DNA of 64,000 bases from Zafaria ginkgonis (GTDB lineage: Bacteria > Actinomycetota > Actinomycetes > Actinomycetales > Micrococcaceae). Below are positions 34,562-42,028 of this stretch, in pieces. The DNA is taken from assembly GCF_039540195.1 (NCBI RefSeq), contig NZ_BAABEO010000036.1, positions 28,325 through 92,324 on the forward strand, given 5' to 3'. Each line of letters starts with the position of its first letter. The first letter of the stretch is position 1. A program made the position numbers and the translations under genes. Under the pieces are notes generated by a model. It ran no database searches and was not told the DNA's origin. It was given only the letters and a program-made list of their open reading frames with translations.

Positions 34562-35271
34562 CGGTTTCGGCGGAAAACGTGCTGTGTCTTGCGTACTTCC
34601 ACGCGGATCCCGAGAGCGGCCTTGACGGCCAAGACCTTGTAGGCCTCGCTCCGACGCTCCTGGGTGGGGTACCCGGACTTGACCGCTTCGACGTACTGGC
34701 CGGCACGAGCAGGCCTGCTGCCTTCGCGATGCCGGAGGAGATGGAACTGAAGAGCGGGGATTCTCCGGCGACCCCGTACGACGGCGCGGTTGTCGTGGGC
34801 GGTTCGCCGGCAGCGGTTTCCGAAATCCTGGACGAGCATCTCCGGCACCGGCTGGGCCGCCTTCACGCCTATCGGGTCGAGGAGAAAGTCATCTTTGACA
34901 AGCGCTCCCCCCATGACGGAAATGCGGAAGCGATCAAGTTCCTGCTGAGCGTGCAGTGGTTCGCTGACCTGCCAGCTTCGGCGGTGCGCCGAAGCTGGCA
35001 GGTACACGAACCTTTGGCCGAGCGGGTGCATGTCGGTTCAGACCGCTACGTCCAGTGGTGGGTGCATGAGTCTCTCGACGAAGGCGCCCCAGCCGTAGGG
35101 GGCATCGTCGAAATGGGATTCCCAAACGAAGAGGCACTTGTGAAGGGCTTCTTCGACTCCCCACGCGGCGAGACGGAAATCGTGCAGGACTCGGCCCACT
35201 TCATTGCCGGTGGCCACCCACGCGTCTTCGTCAAGGAGCACCGCTTTCGCACGGACCCGGCCGTCAAATAA
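34558..35271 (+). CDS. EthD-like (dimeric alpha/beta barrel) protein
   Basis: 237 residues, GTG 34558 overlapping the permease stop by 4 bp. The first half (LCLAYFHADPESG, then VPGLDRFDVLAG) and the second half (YVQWWVHESLDEGAP, GIVEMGFPNEEALVKGFF) both look like ferredoxin-like barrel repeats of the EthD/monooxygenase type, though weakly. It contains a perfect 16-bp inverted repeat in its coding sequence at 34967-35003. It is presumed to act with the permease or on its substrate. Confidence 0.65.
   Translation: MTVSAENVLCLAYFHADPESGLDGQDLVGLAPTLLGGVPGLDRFDVLAGTSRPAAFAMPEEMELKSGDSPATPYDGAVVVGGSPAAVSEILDEHLRHRLGRLHAYRVEEKVIFDKRSPHDGNAEAIKFLLSVQWFADLPASAVRRSWQVHEPLAERVHVGSDRYVQWWVHESLDEGAPAVGGIVEMGFPNEEALVKGFFDSPRGETEIVQDSAHFIAGGHPRVFVKEHRFRTDPAVK
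34967..35003. repeat. Perfect 16-bp inverted repeat inside a coding sequence
   Basis: ACCTGCCAGCTTCGGC (34967-34982) and GCCGAAGCTGGCAGGT (34988-35003) are exact complements around a 5-nt loop, within the EthD-like gene. The RNA would form a very stable hairpin mid-message; it codes for the unremarkable peptide DLPASAVRRSWQV. Confidence 0.85.
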
Positions 35272-35388
35272 CCGCCGAATCGGCCTCTCAAACCCGACAA
35301 ACCTCAAGGAACGGCCCCAGCCGATTCCCAGGCACAAACCAAACCGTGTCGCATTGATTTCCTACGCTGCAGAAAGGACGTCCAAGTC

Positions 35389-36954
35389 ATGAGCGTTACA
35401 AGTATCAATCCGTCGGTGAAAACCGGCACGGAGAAGCAGTACTTTCCCTTCACCGGCCAGGAGTATCTGGAGAGCCTGAACGACGGGCGCGAGGTCTGGA
35501 TCTACGGGGAGCGGGTGGAGAACGTTGCCGAGCACCCGGCGTTCCGAAACTCGGCGCGTATGATCGCTCGCATGTACGACGCCCTCCACGATCCGGAGCG
35601 CAAGGACATCCTGACCGCACCAACCGAGTGGGGCGGGTTCACTCACCGCTTCTACCGGGCCCCGGAATCGGTGCAGGAGCAGGTGGCCCAGCGCGACGCC
35701 ATCGCCGAATGGCAGAAGATCGCCTGGGGCTGGATGGGCCGTTCCCCCGACTACAAGGGCTGCTTCCTGGCCACGCTGGGCGCCAACGCCGAGTTCTACC
35801 GTGGCTTCGAGGACAACGCGCGCAACTGGTACCGCAAGGCCCAGGAGAAGACATGGTTCATCAACCACGCCATTGTGAACCCACCCGTGGACCGCGGCGC
35901 CGGTGCTGAGGCAGGCAAGGACGTGTTCGTGCGCGTCACCAAGGAGACCGAAGGCGGCATCTACGTCTCCGGCGCCAAGGTCGTCGCCACCGGCTCCGCG
36001 CTGACTCACTACACCTACGTGGGGCACGTGGGCCAGGTACCGATCCAGGACCCGGCGTACTGCCCAGTGTTCATCACCCCCACCAACGCGCCGGGGGTGA
36101 AGCTCATCAGCCGTGTTTCCAACGAGTACCGCGCCGCGGTCCTGGGTAGTCCGTTCGACTACCCCCTCTCCAGCCGGCTGGACGAGAACGACGCCATCCT
36201 GGTCCTGGACAACGTGTTCGTGCCTTGGGAGAACGTCCTCATGCACAACGACCTCGAGCAGGCCAACCGATACAACATCCACTCCGGCTACCTCGAGCGC
36301 GCGTCCCTGCACGGCTGCACCCGCTTCGCGGTCAAAATGGACTTCCTCGTCGGGCTGCTGACCCGCGCCCTGGAGGTCACCGGGACGAACGAGTTCCACG
36401 GCGTCAAGTCCCAGCTGGGCGAGGTCATTGCTTGGCGCAACACCTTCTGGGCCCTCTCCGACGCCATGGCCAAAAGCGAGGTCCCGTGGAAGAACGGGAT
36501 GATCCAGCCCGACCCGCAGTTCGCCGGCGCCTACCGGGTCATGAACCAGTTGGCCATGCCCAAGGTCAAGAACATCATCGAGCAGGTCGTCGCCAGCGGC
36601 TTGATCTACCTCAACTCTCATGCCCAGGACTTCAAGACCCCCGAGATCCGCCCGTACCTGGACACCTACGTGCGTGGCACCGGCGGCATCGACGCCGAGG
36701 AACGCGTCAAGGTCATGAAGATGCTCTGGGACGCGATCGGCACCGAGTTTGGCGCCCGCCACGAGCTGTACGAGATCAACTACATCGGCAGCAACGACGT
36801 CACCCGGCAGACCAACCTCTTCGGGGCCATGGGTAACGGCGTCCTGGACTACTGCAAGGCCTTCGCGCAGTCGGCGCTGGACGAGTACGACCTGGACGGC
36901 TGGACCGTGACGGACCTCGTGGGTCCGGACGACGTCAGCATCCTCAAGGCCTAG
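35389..36954 (+). CDS. HpaB-family FADH2-dependent monooxygenase
   Basis: 521 residues, the length of large components of two-component flavin hydroxylases (4-hydroxyphenylacetate 3-monooxygenase, phenol and chlorophenol hydroxylases). Family segments: TGQEYLESLNDGREVWIYGERV at the start, RSPDYKGCFLATLGAN near 120, NHAIVNPPVDRG near 165, and YEINYIGSNDVTRQTNLFGAMGNG near 470. It inserts one oxygen into a phenolic or heteroaromatic ring using FADH2 from a separate reductase; the flavin reductase at 41195 closes the same cluster. Ribosome site GAAAGGACG. The substrate is not determined. Confidence 0.93.
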   Translation: MSVTSINPSVKTGTEKQYFPFTGQEYLESLNDGREVWIYGERVENVAEHPAFRNSARMIARMYDALHDPERKDILTAPTEWGGFTHRFYRAPESVQEQVAQRDAIAEWQKIAWGWMGRSPDYKGCFLATLGANAEFYRGFEDNARNWYRKAQEKTWFINHAIVNPPVDRGAGAEAGKDVFVRVTKETEGGIYVSGAKVVATGSALTHYTYVGHVGQVPIQDPAYCPVFITPTNAPGVKLISRVSNEYRAAVLGSPFDYPLSSRLDENDAILVLDNVFVPWENVLMHNDLEQANRYNIHSGYLERASLHGCTRFAVKMDFLVGLLTRALEVTGTNEFHGVKSQLGEVIAWRNTFWALSDAMAKSEVPWKNGMIQPDPQFAGAYRVMNQLAMPKVKNIIEQVVASGLIYLNSHAQDFKTPEIRPYLDTYVRGTGGIDAEERVKVMKMLWDAIGTEFGARHELYEINYIGSNDVTRQTNLFGAMGNGVLDYCKAFAQSALDEYDLDGWTVTDLVGPDDVSILKA

Positions 36955-36985
36955 CCCACCTTTTATCCCAGCCACAGGAGGACTC

Positions 36986-37921
36986 ATGGCTACAGCAGTC
37001 GACGCCGCCCAGGTCACCTACGAAGCACCCGACCTGGACGTGATGGAGAAGTTCCTGACCGCCTTCGGGATGACCAAGGTGGACGGAAGCGACGAAAACG
37101 TCCTGTACATGCGGGGCACCGGCACCCAGCACCACATCCACGTGACCCGCAAGGCGCCCAGACAGCGCTTCATCGGCGCGTCCATCGAGGTCGCCGCCCG
37201 GGAGGACCTCGATGAGCTGGCCGCGCTGCCCGGATCGTCGCGTGTCCGTGAGGCCCTTGAGCCGGGCGGCGGATGGGAGGTCGTCATGCACACCCCAGAC
37301 GGCATCGAGATCAAGGCGATCTGGGGCCGGGAGAAGTTCGAGCCCCTCAGAGACCGGGAGCCGTTCGCGTTCAACAACATCCGCGACAAGAACCGCGTCA
37401 GTTCCTTTGTTCGGCAGTCCGTGGCGCCCTGCACGATCGCCCGGCTGGGCCACTTCGTGCTGCACGTCAGCGATCACGACGAAACGATGGCGTGGCTGAA
37501 CGACCGCTTCAACTTCCTGCCCTCGGACTACTTCCTGCCGCCGGGCGAGGAGGGCCCGATCGTGGGCACCTTCGTCCGCCTGGACCTGGGGGAGCAACTG
37601 GTCGACCACCACTTCATGCTCGTCCTGCAATCGGACTGGGTGGGTGTGCACCACGCTGCCTATGAGGTCACTGACCTGGACGCGGTGATGTCGTCTCATG
37701 ACTTCCTGCTCCAGGAAGGCTACACACCCGATGTCGGCGTGGGCCGGCACCTGCTGGGCAGCCAGGTGTTCGACTACTGGAAGGACCCGTTCGGATTTAG
37801 GATCGAACATTACACCGACGGCGACGTTGTCGATGCCAGCCACCGGCCCGGCCGGTTCAACGGCACCGCCAGCGACACCACGCAGTGGGGCAACCGACCG
37901 CCGCTGGAGTTCTTCCAGTGA
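36986..37921 (+). CDS. Two-domain VOC (extradiol ring-cleavage type) dioxygenase
   Basis: 311 residues with two vicinal-oxygen-chelate domains, as in catechol 2,3-dioxygenases. The C-terminal domain has the metal ligands in order: H156 (RLGHFVLHVSD), H222 or H223 (VHHAAYEV) and E274 (FRIEHYTDGD). The N-terminal domain (10-115) is non-metal. Expected reaction: Fe(II)/O2-dependent cleavage of a diol (or aminophenol-like) ring next to the hydroxyls made by the preceding monooxygenase. Ribosome site CAGGAGG, 31 bp after the monooxygenase. It overlaps the next start by GTGA. Confidence 0.9.
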   Translation: MATAVDAAQVTYEAPDLDVMEKFLTAFGMTKVDGSDENVLYMRGTGTQHHIHVTRKAPRQRFIGASIEVAAREDLDELAALPGSSRVREALEPGGGWEVVMHTPDGIEIKAIWGREKFEPLRDREPFAFNNIRDKNRVSSFVRQSVAPCTIARLGHFVLHVSDHDETMAWLNDRFNFLPSDYFLPPGEEGPIVGTFVRLDLGEQLVDHHFMLVLQSDWVGVHHAAYEVTDLDAVMSSHDFLLQEGYTPDVGVGRHLLGSQVFDYWKDPFGFRIEHYTDGDVVDASHRPGRFNGTASDTTQWGNRPPLEFFQ

Positions 37922-38679
37922 GCGCCACCGCCACCGCGTCGCCGGCCGCTGTCGAACTGGACACGAACGTCCGCGACAAGCTGCTGAAGGTCGGTTCGGC
38001 CAACGTCGCCAACGTCCTGCTGGCCCGCGGCTTCCGGAACGTCATGATGCTTGGGCTCGCGCCCCTGGCCCAGGACCAGCCGCAGCTGGTGGGCCCGGCC
38101 TACACGCTCCGGTTCATCCCGGCGCGGGAGGACCTGGACAGCATGGCCAACTACGGCCGCACGGACAACAAGCACCGCCGCGCGATCGAGGAATGCCCGC
38201 CCGGCGCCGTCCTGGTGATCGACGCCTTCGGGTCCCTGCAGGCGTCCTCCATGGGGGACATGATGGCGGCCCGGCTCAGGCACCGCGGCGTCAGCGGCGT
38301 GGTGACCGACGGCGGCTACCGCGACTCGGCGGCCATCGAGGCCACCGGGCTGCCCTGCTACCAGGTGCGCAACGCGCCGCCGGCCACGCCGATCGCCCTG
38401 CACCCGGTTGCTCTTGACGAACCGGTGGGCTGCGCTGGGGTGGCCGTCTATCCGGGCGACGTGCTGGTGGGCGACCGCGACGGCGTCGTCGTCATCCCCC
38501 GGCACCTCGTGGAGGAGGTGGCGGACGAGGCGCTGGACGCCGTCGAGTACGAGGACTTCGCCGCCTTGCACATCGCCAACGGCCGATCCATCTTCGGGCT
38601 CTTCCCGGCCACGCCGGAGAGCCGGGCCGAATACGACGAATGGGTGGCCGCGGGCCGCCCGGAACTGGAGAAAAAGTGA
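37918..38679 (+). CDS. RraA-like / HMG-CHA aldolase-family protein
   Basis: 253 residues; GTG 37918 overlaps the dioxygenase stop. Conserved parts: VLVIDAFGSLQASSMGDMMA and the signature RGVSGVVTDGGYRDSAAI, with Arg-Asp at the metal and substrate site, then GDRDGVVVIPRHL. Members with this site cleave 4-hydroxy-4-methyl- or 4-carboxy-4-hydroxy-2-oxo acids to pyruvate or oxaloacetate plus a second oxo acid; others bind RNase E (not expected in actinobacteria) or decarboxylate oxaloacetate. In a ring-cleavage cluster, aldolase of the last intermediate is the best reading. Confidence 0.85.
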   Translation: MSATATASPAAVELDTNVRDKLLKVGSANVANVLLARGFRNVMMLGLAPLAQDQPQLVGPAYTLRFIPAREDLDSMANYGRTDNKHRRAIEECPPGAVLVIDAFGSLQASSMGDMMAARLRHRGVSGVVTDGGYRDSAAIEATGLPCYQVRNAPPATPIALHPVALDEPVGCAGVAVYPGDVLVGDRDGVVVIPRHLVEEVADEALDAVEYEDFAALHIANGRSIFGLFPATPESRAEYDEWVAAGRPELEKK

Positions 38680-39098
38680 ACGTCAATCCCGAACTGATGA
38701 AGTCGCTGGAGATCCTGATCCATCAGGGGGACCTGAACGAGGAGAACTGGATCGACTACCCGGACTACGGGTTCCGCCAATACTTCCTCTTCAAGAACGA
38801 GGAAACCGGTGCCAGCATCGCGCTGCTCGACTACCAGCAGGGCGGCACCATCCCGACCAAGCACACGCACGCGTCGAACCAGTTCATGTACTGCCTCGAA
38901 GGCGACTACGAGTACACGGACTCCGGGCTGCGGCTGAAGCCGGGCTCCTTCTACATGAACCCGAAGGATCACCCGCACGGGCCCACCGTTGCCCATGAGC
39001 GCAGCCTCCTGATCGAGATCTACGACGGCCCGCACTACTACGAAAAGCCCGAGTACCACACGGACGAAACCATCGGCGAGTTCCTCGCCAAGAACTAG
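38676..39098 (+). CDS. Small single-domain cupin protein
   Basis: 140 residues; GTG 38676 overlaps the RraA-like stop, in the third GTGA-type junction of this cluster. Cupin motifs: HTHASNQFMYCLEGDYEYTD (a His pair with the usual Glu position occupied by Gln/Asn) and KDHPHGPTVAHE with further His residues. Metal-binding is probable. Cupins of this size act as isomerases, lyases or small dioxygenases on keto acids. I cannot name the reaction; its position suggests handling of the ring-fission product. Confidence 0.82.
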   Translation: MNVNPELMKSLEILIHQGDLNEENWIDYPDYGFRQYFLFKNEETGASIALLDYQQGGTIPTKHTHASNQFMYCLEGDYEYTDSGLRLKPGSFYMNPKDHPHGPTVAHERSLLIEIYDGPHYYEKPEYHTDETIGEFLAKN

Positions 39099-39125
39099 CC
39101 CAAAACGCAAGGATTGCGAGAAACC

Positions 39126-40676
39126 ATGCTTGAAACCAAGGAAGCCCTCTTCAACGCCGCCGAGGCGTTGGCCCGGTTCGACCTGGACCAGGTGCATTCC
39201 GGAACATACTCCGACGCCACGGGCTGGGGACCAACCGCCGGCCGCGACGTGATCGAGACCCGGTGCCCGGCCGACGGCGAGACCGTCGGCCACGTGGCGG
39301 CCTCCGACGCCGAGGACTTCGAGAGGGTCCTCGCCGCGTCGCTGGAGACCCAGAAGAAGTGGCGCATGGTCCCGGCTCCTCGCCGCGGCGAATTCGTGCG
39401 CCGCATCGGCCAGCTGATCGAGGAAAACCTGGACGCGCTGGCAGCGGTCGTTTGCCTGGACACCGGCAAGTCCACCATGGAGGCCAAGGGCGAGCTGCGC
39501 GAGGTCGTGGACATGTCTACGCTGGCCGCCGGCCAGGCCCGCATGCTCTACGGCTACACCCAGCAGTCCCAGCGCCCCGAACACCGCATGTACGACCAGT
39601 GGCTGCCGCTGGGCGTGGTGGGCATCATCAGCGCCTACAACTTCCCGGCCGCGGTGTGGGCGCAGAACGGATTCCTCTCCGCGATCGCCGGCAACACCGT
39701 CATCTGGAAGCCCAGCCCGAAGGTCCCGCTCACCGCCATCGCGGTGCAGAAGCTGGTCAACCGGGCCGCCGCGGAAATGGGCTGCGAGGGCGTCTTCTCC
39801 CTCCTGATCCCCAGCGATAACGACGTGGCCGAGAAGCTGGTCTCCGACACCCGGATCGCCATGGTCTCCTTCACCGGTTCCACCTCGGTGGGCAAGAAGG
39901 TCGCCAACATCGTTGGCTCCACGCTGGGCCGCCGCTACCAGCTGGAGTGCTCCGGCAACAACGGCTGCATCGTGGACGAGACCGCCGACCTGGAGCTGGC
40001 CGCCAAGGCGCTGACCTTCGGCGTCGTCGGTACCACCGGTCAGCGCTGCACCAGCACCCGCCGAGTGATCGCCCACTCCAGCATCGCCGACGAGCTTGTG
40101 GAGCTGATGAAGAAGGCGTTCGACCAGATCAGGATCGGCGATCCGCGCGACCCGGCGGCCGTTGTCGGCCCCCTCATCGACGGCGCCGCCGTGGAGGACT
40201 ACCGCAATGCGCTCGCCGGCGCCGTGAAGGAAGGCGCCACCGTGGCCTACGGAGGCGAGGTCATGGACCGCCCCGGCCTGTACGTGGAGCCGGCGATCGT
40301 GACCGGCGTGCAGCCGCACTTCGAAATCGCGCAGGAGGAGACGTTCGCTCCCATCGTCTCCGTGCTGACCTACGAGACCCTTGAGGAGGCCATCGAGATC
40401 CACAACAACGTCGCCCAGGGCCTGGCCTCCGGCATGCACTCCACCAACCTGACCAACATCGAAACCTTCCTCTCCGCCCGCGGCAGCGACTGTGGGATCG
40501 TGCGCATCAACATGGGCACCACCGGCGCGGACGTCGGCGCCGCCTTCGGCGGCGAGAAGGAGACCGGGGGCGGACGCACCGCCGGCTCCGACGCGTGGCA
40601 GGGCTTCATGCGCCGCCAGAGCGTGTGCGTGAACTGGGGCGGCACCTCCGCCTGGGATAACCGGATCAACCTCTAG
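39126..40676 (+). CDS. NAD(P)-dependent aldehyde dehydrogenase
   Basis: 516 residues. ALDH landmarks: oxyanion Asn172 in SAYNFP, cofactor Gly motif FTGSTSVGKKVA, general base E274 in LECSGNN and nucleophile C308 in TTGQRCTST. The C-terminal region GGEKETGGGRTAGSDAWQGFMRR resembles the AldH7 (alpha-aminoadipic semialdehyde) branch more than the HpaE or AmnC type. It would oxidise the semialdehyde released by the dioxygenase to the dicarboxylic acid. ATG 39126 is used; TTG 39114 is too close to AAGGA. Confidence 0.93.
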   Translation: MLETKEALFNAAEALARFDLDQVHSGTYSDATGWGPTAGRDVIETRCPADGETVGHVAASDAEDFERVLAASLETQKKWRMVPAPRRGEFVRRIGQLIEENLDALAAVVCLDTGKSTMEAKGELREVVDMSTLAAGQARMLYGYTQQSQRPEHRMYDQWLPLGVVGIISAYNFPAAVWAQNGFLSAIAGNTVIWKPSPKVPLTAIAVQKLVNRAAAEMGCEGVFSLLIPSDNDVAEKLVSDTRIAMVSFTGSTSVGKKVANIVGSTLGRRYQLECSGNNGCIVDETADLELAAKALTFGVVGTTGQRCTSTRRVIAHSSIADELVELMKKAFDQIRIGDPRDPAAVVGPLIDGAAVEDYRNALAGAVKEGATVAYGGEVMDRPGLYVEPAIVTGVQPHFEIAQEETFAPIVSVLTYETLEEAIEIHNNVAQGLASGMHSTNLTNIETFLSARGSDCGIVRINMGTTGADVGAAFGGEKETGGGRTAGSDAWQGFMRRQSVCVNWGGTSAWDNRINL

Positions 40677-40684
40677 GAGACACC

Positions 40685-41110
40685 ATGAACCTCGCTGCAG
40701 AAACCTCGACCAGGAAGCAACGCTTCTTTTCCGATGCCGTCGGCGAACCCGCCGAAGGCATGTGGTCCAACTGCCTGCGCATCGGCGACCTGATCACCGT
40801 CTCCGGAATGACGGCCCGCGGCCTTGACGGGCGGACCATCCAGGGCGACGGGGAGTACGAACAGGCCAAGGTCATCTTCCAGAAGATCAAGGACCTGGTG
40901 GAGGCCGCCGGAGCGGTGATGGACGACGTCGTGAAGATGACCATCTTCGTGACGAACATGGCCAACAACTCCCAGGTCTGGAAGGCCCGCAAGGAGTTCT
41001 TCACCGGCAACTTCCCCGCCTGCACCCTGGTCGAGGTCTCCGCTTTGGCCAAGCCGGAGATCCTCGTGGAGATCGAGGCCCTCGCGGTGGCTGGCTGCAG
41101 TGCCGAATAA
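40685..41110 (+). CDS. RidA/YjgF-family protein lacking the catalytic arginine
   Basis: 141 residues after AGGAGACACC, 8 bp behind the aldehyde dehydrogenase. RidA pattern: LRIGDLITVSGMTARGLDG, YEQAKVIFQKIKDLVEAAG, DVVKMTIFVTN and FPACTLVEVSAL. The Arg that archetypal RidA enamine/imine deaminases carry in PAR is Cys113 here, so imine hydrolysis by the known mechanism is doubtful. Relatives in catabolic operons are often called 2-aminomuconate deaminase. Here it may be a deaminase with another mechanism or a tautomerase on the dehydrogenase product. Confidence 0.88.
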   Translation: MNLAAETSTRKQRFFSDAVGEPAEGMWSNCLRIGDLITVSGMTARGLDGRTIQGDGEYEQAKVIFQKIKDLVEAAGAVMDDVVKMTIFVTNMANNSQVWKARKEFFTGNFPACTLVEVSALAKPEILVEIEALAVAGCSAE

Positions 41111-41194
41111 CGTCACCACCTGTGGCAAAGAACAACCCAAAAGCCCAAGCTCCCTGTCACTTCCTCTCTCTATTCCTCTTAGGAGGTAGAAACC

Positions 41195-41746
41195 ATGAAT
41201 AACGTCCTTGCCGCCCCTGCCATCCAGACCCGTGCGGAGGCCACCATGCTTACCGGATGCCAAGCTGCCAACAGCAACGTCTCTGCCCTCGACCCGCGCG
41301 CCCTACGCAACACGCTGGGCAACTTCGCCACCGGCGTCACCGTCCTGACCTACGCGTCCCAGGGCACCAACTATGGGATGACGGTGAACTCCTTCACCTC
41401 GGTCTCGCTAGAGCCGCCACTGGTCATGGTCTCGCTTATGCGCACCTCCCGGGCCTTGGCCTACCTCATGGACCGTCCATTCGCCATCAACGTGATGGCC
41501 GAGGACCAGCTGGCTAGCGCCCTGCAATTCGCGGGCAAGCCACAGGACGGGCATACCGTCGATTGGCTCGTAGGCGAATCGGCCCCGCGCATCGACGACT
41601 CCCTGGCGCACTTCCAATGCACTCCATGGGCTGCATACGACGGTGGTGACCACGTCCTGCTTCTGGCCCGCGTCGAGTCCTTCGGCCAGCGGGACGACGC
41701 CCGTCCGCTGCTGTTCCACCGCGGCCAGTGGGGCGAACTGGCCTAG
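41195..41746 (+). CDS. Flavin reductase, HpaC-like (partner of the monooxygenase)
   Basis: 183 residues after an ideal TAGGAGG site. Flavin reductase domain: LRNTLGNFATGVTVLTY, TVNSFTSVSLEPPLVMVSL, PFAINVMAEDQ and the C-terminal HVLLLARVESFGQ and PLLFHRGQWGEL. It uses NAD(P)H to make FADH2 or FMNH2. The only HpaB-type oxygenase in the window is at 35389 in the same run of genes, so it is almost certainly the partner. A decayed relative of its C-terminus is at 43430. Confidence 0.93.
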   Translation: MNNVLAAPAIQTRAEATMLTGCQAANSNVSALDPRALRNTLGNFATGVTVLTYASQGTNYGMTVNSFTSVSLEPPLVMVSLMRTSRALAYLMDRPFAINVMAEDQLASALQFAGKPQDGHTVDWLVGESAPRIDDSLAHFQCTPWAAYDGGDHVLLLARVESFGQRDDARPLLFHRGQWGELA

Positions 41747-42028
41747 CCCAGAGCGCTCCCAGCGCCGTGGGGCTTCTGACAGCGGCCCCGGCCTCCAGGC
41801 ACGTTACGGATTTTGTTCTGGCGTTCCTGAGGAACACGGCCCGCAGCCGATCGCCGCCCCGCATGCTGGATGGGTCCCTGGCCCCTGCGACGACGCGCAT
41901 AACCGACGCGCCTCCAGTGGGAACAGCCGTGGCCTCATGCAGCCGGCGGCGGAAACAAGCTCATCGCGGGGACACCGGCAAAAGGGGCTCCTTCCCACCC
42001 TGTGGCCGCACTAATCGAATCACTAGTA
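41747..42028. other. Gap between ring-attack cluster and OYE-B
   Basis: About 280 bp with no gene I can support. Open frames on both strands run through but have no ribosome site or domain. No hairpin strong enough to call a terminator was seen. Confidence 0.4.

Noticed and set aside
35362..37017. Minus-strand open frame opposite the HpaB-type monooxygenase
   Set aside because: Same GC shadow effect; no domain, no ribosome site.
38448..40439. Open frame of over 600 codons on the minus strand opposite the cupin and aldehyde dehydrogenase genes
   Set aside because: His/Asp/Val/Gly-rich sequence typical of antisense frames; the plus strand has clear catalytic motifs.
40685..41746. RidA plus flavin reductase as a Rut-type uracil degradation pathway (RutC, RutF)
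   Set aside because: No RutA-type luciferase-like oxygenase or RutB is present; the oxygenase is HpaB-type, so the resemblance is only in the accessory parts.
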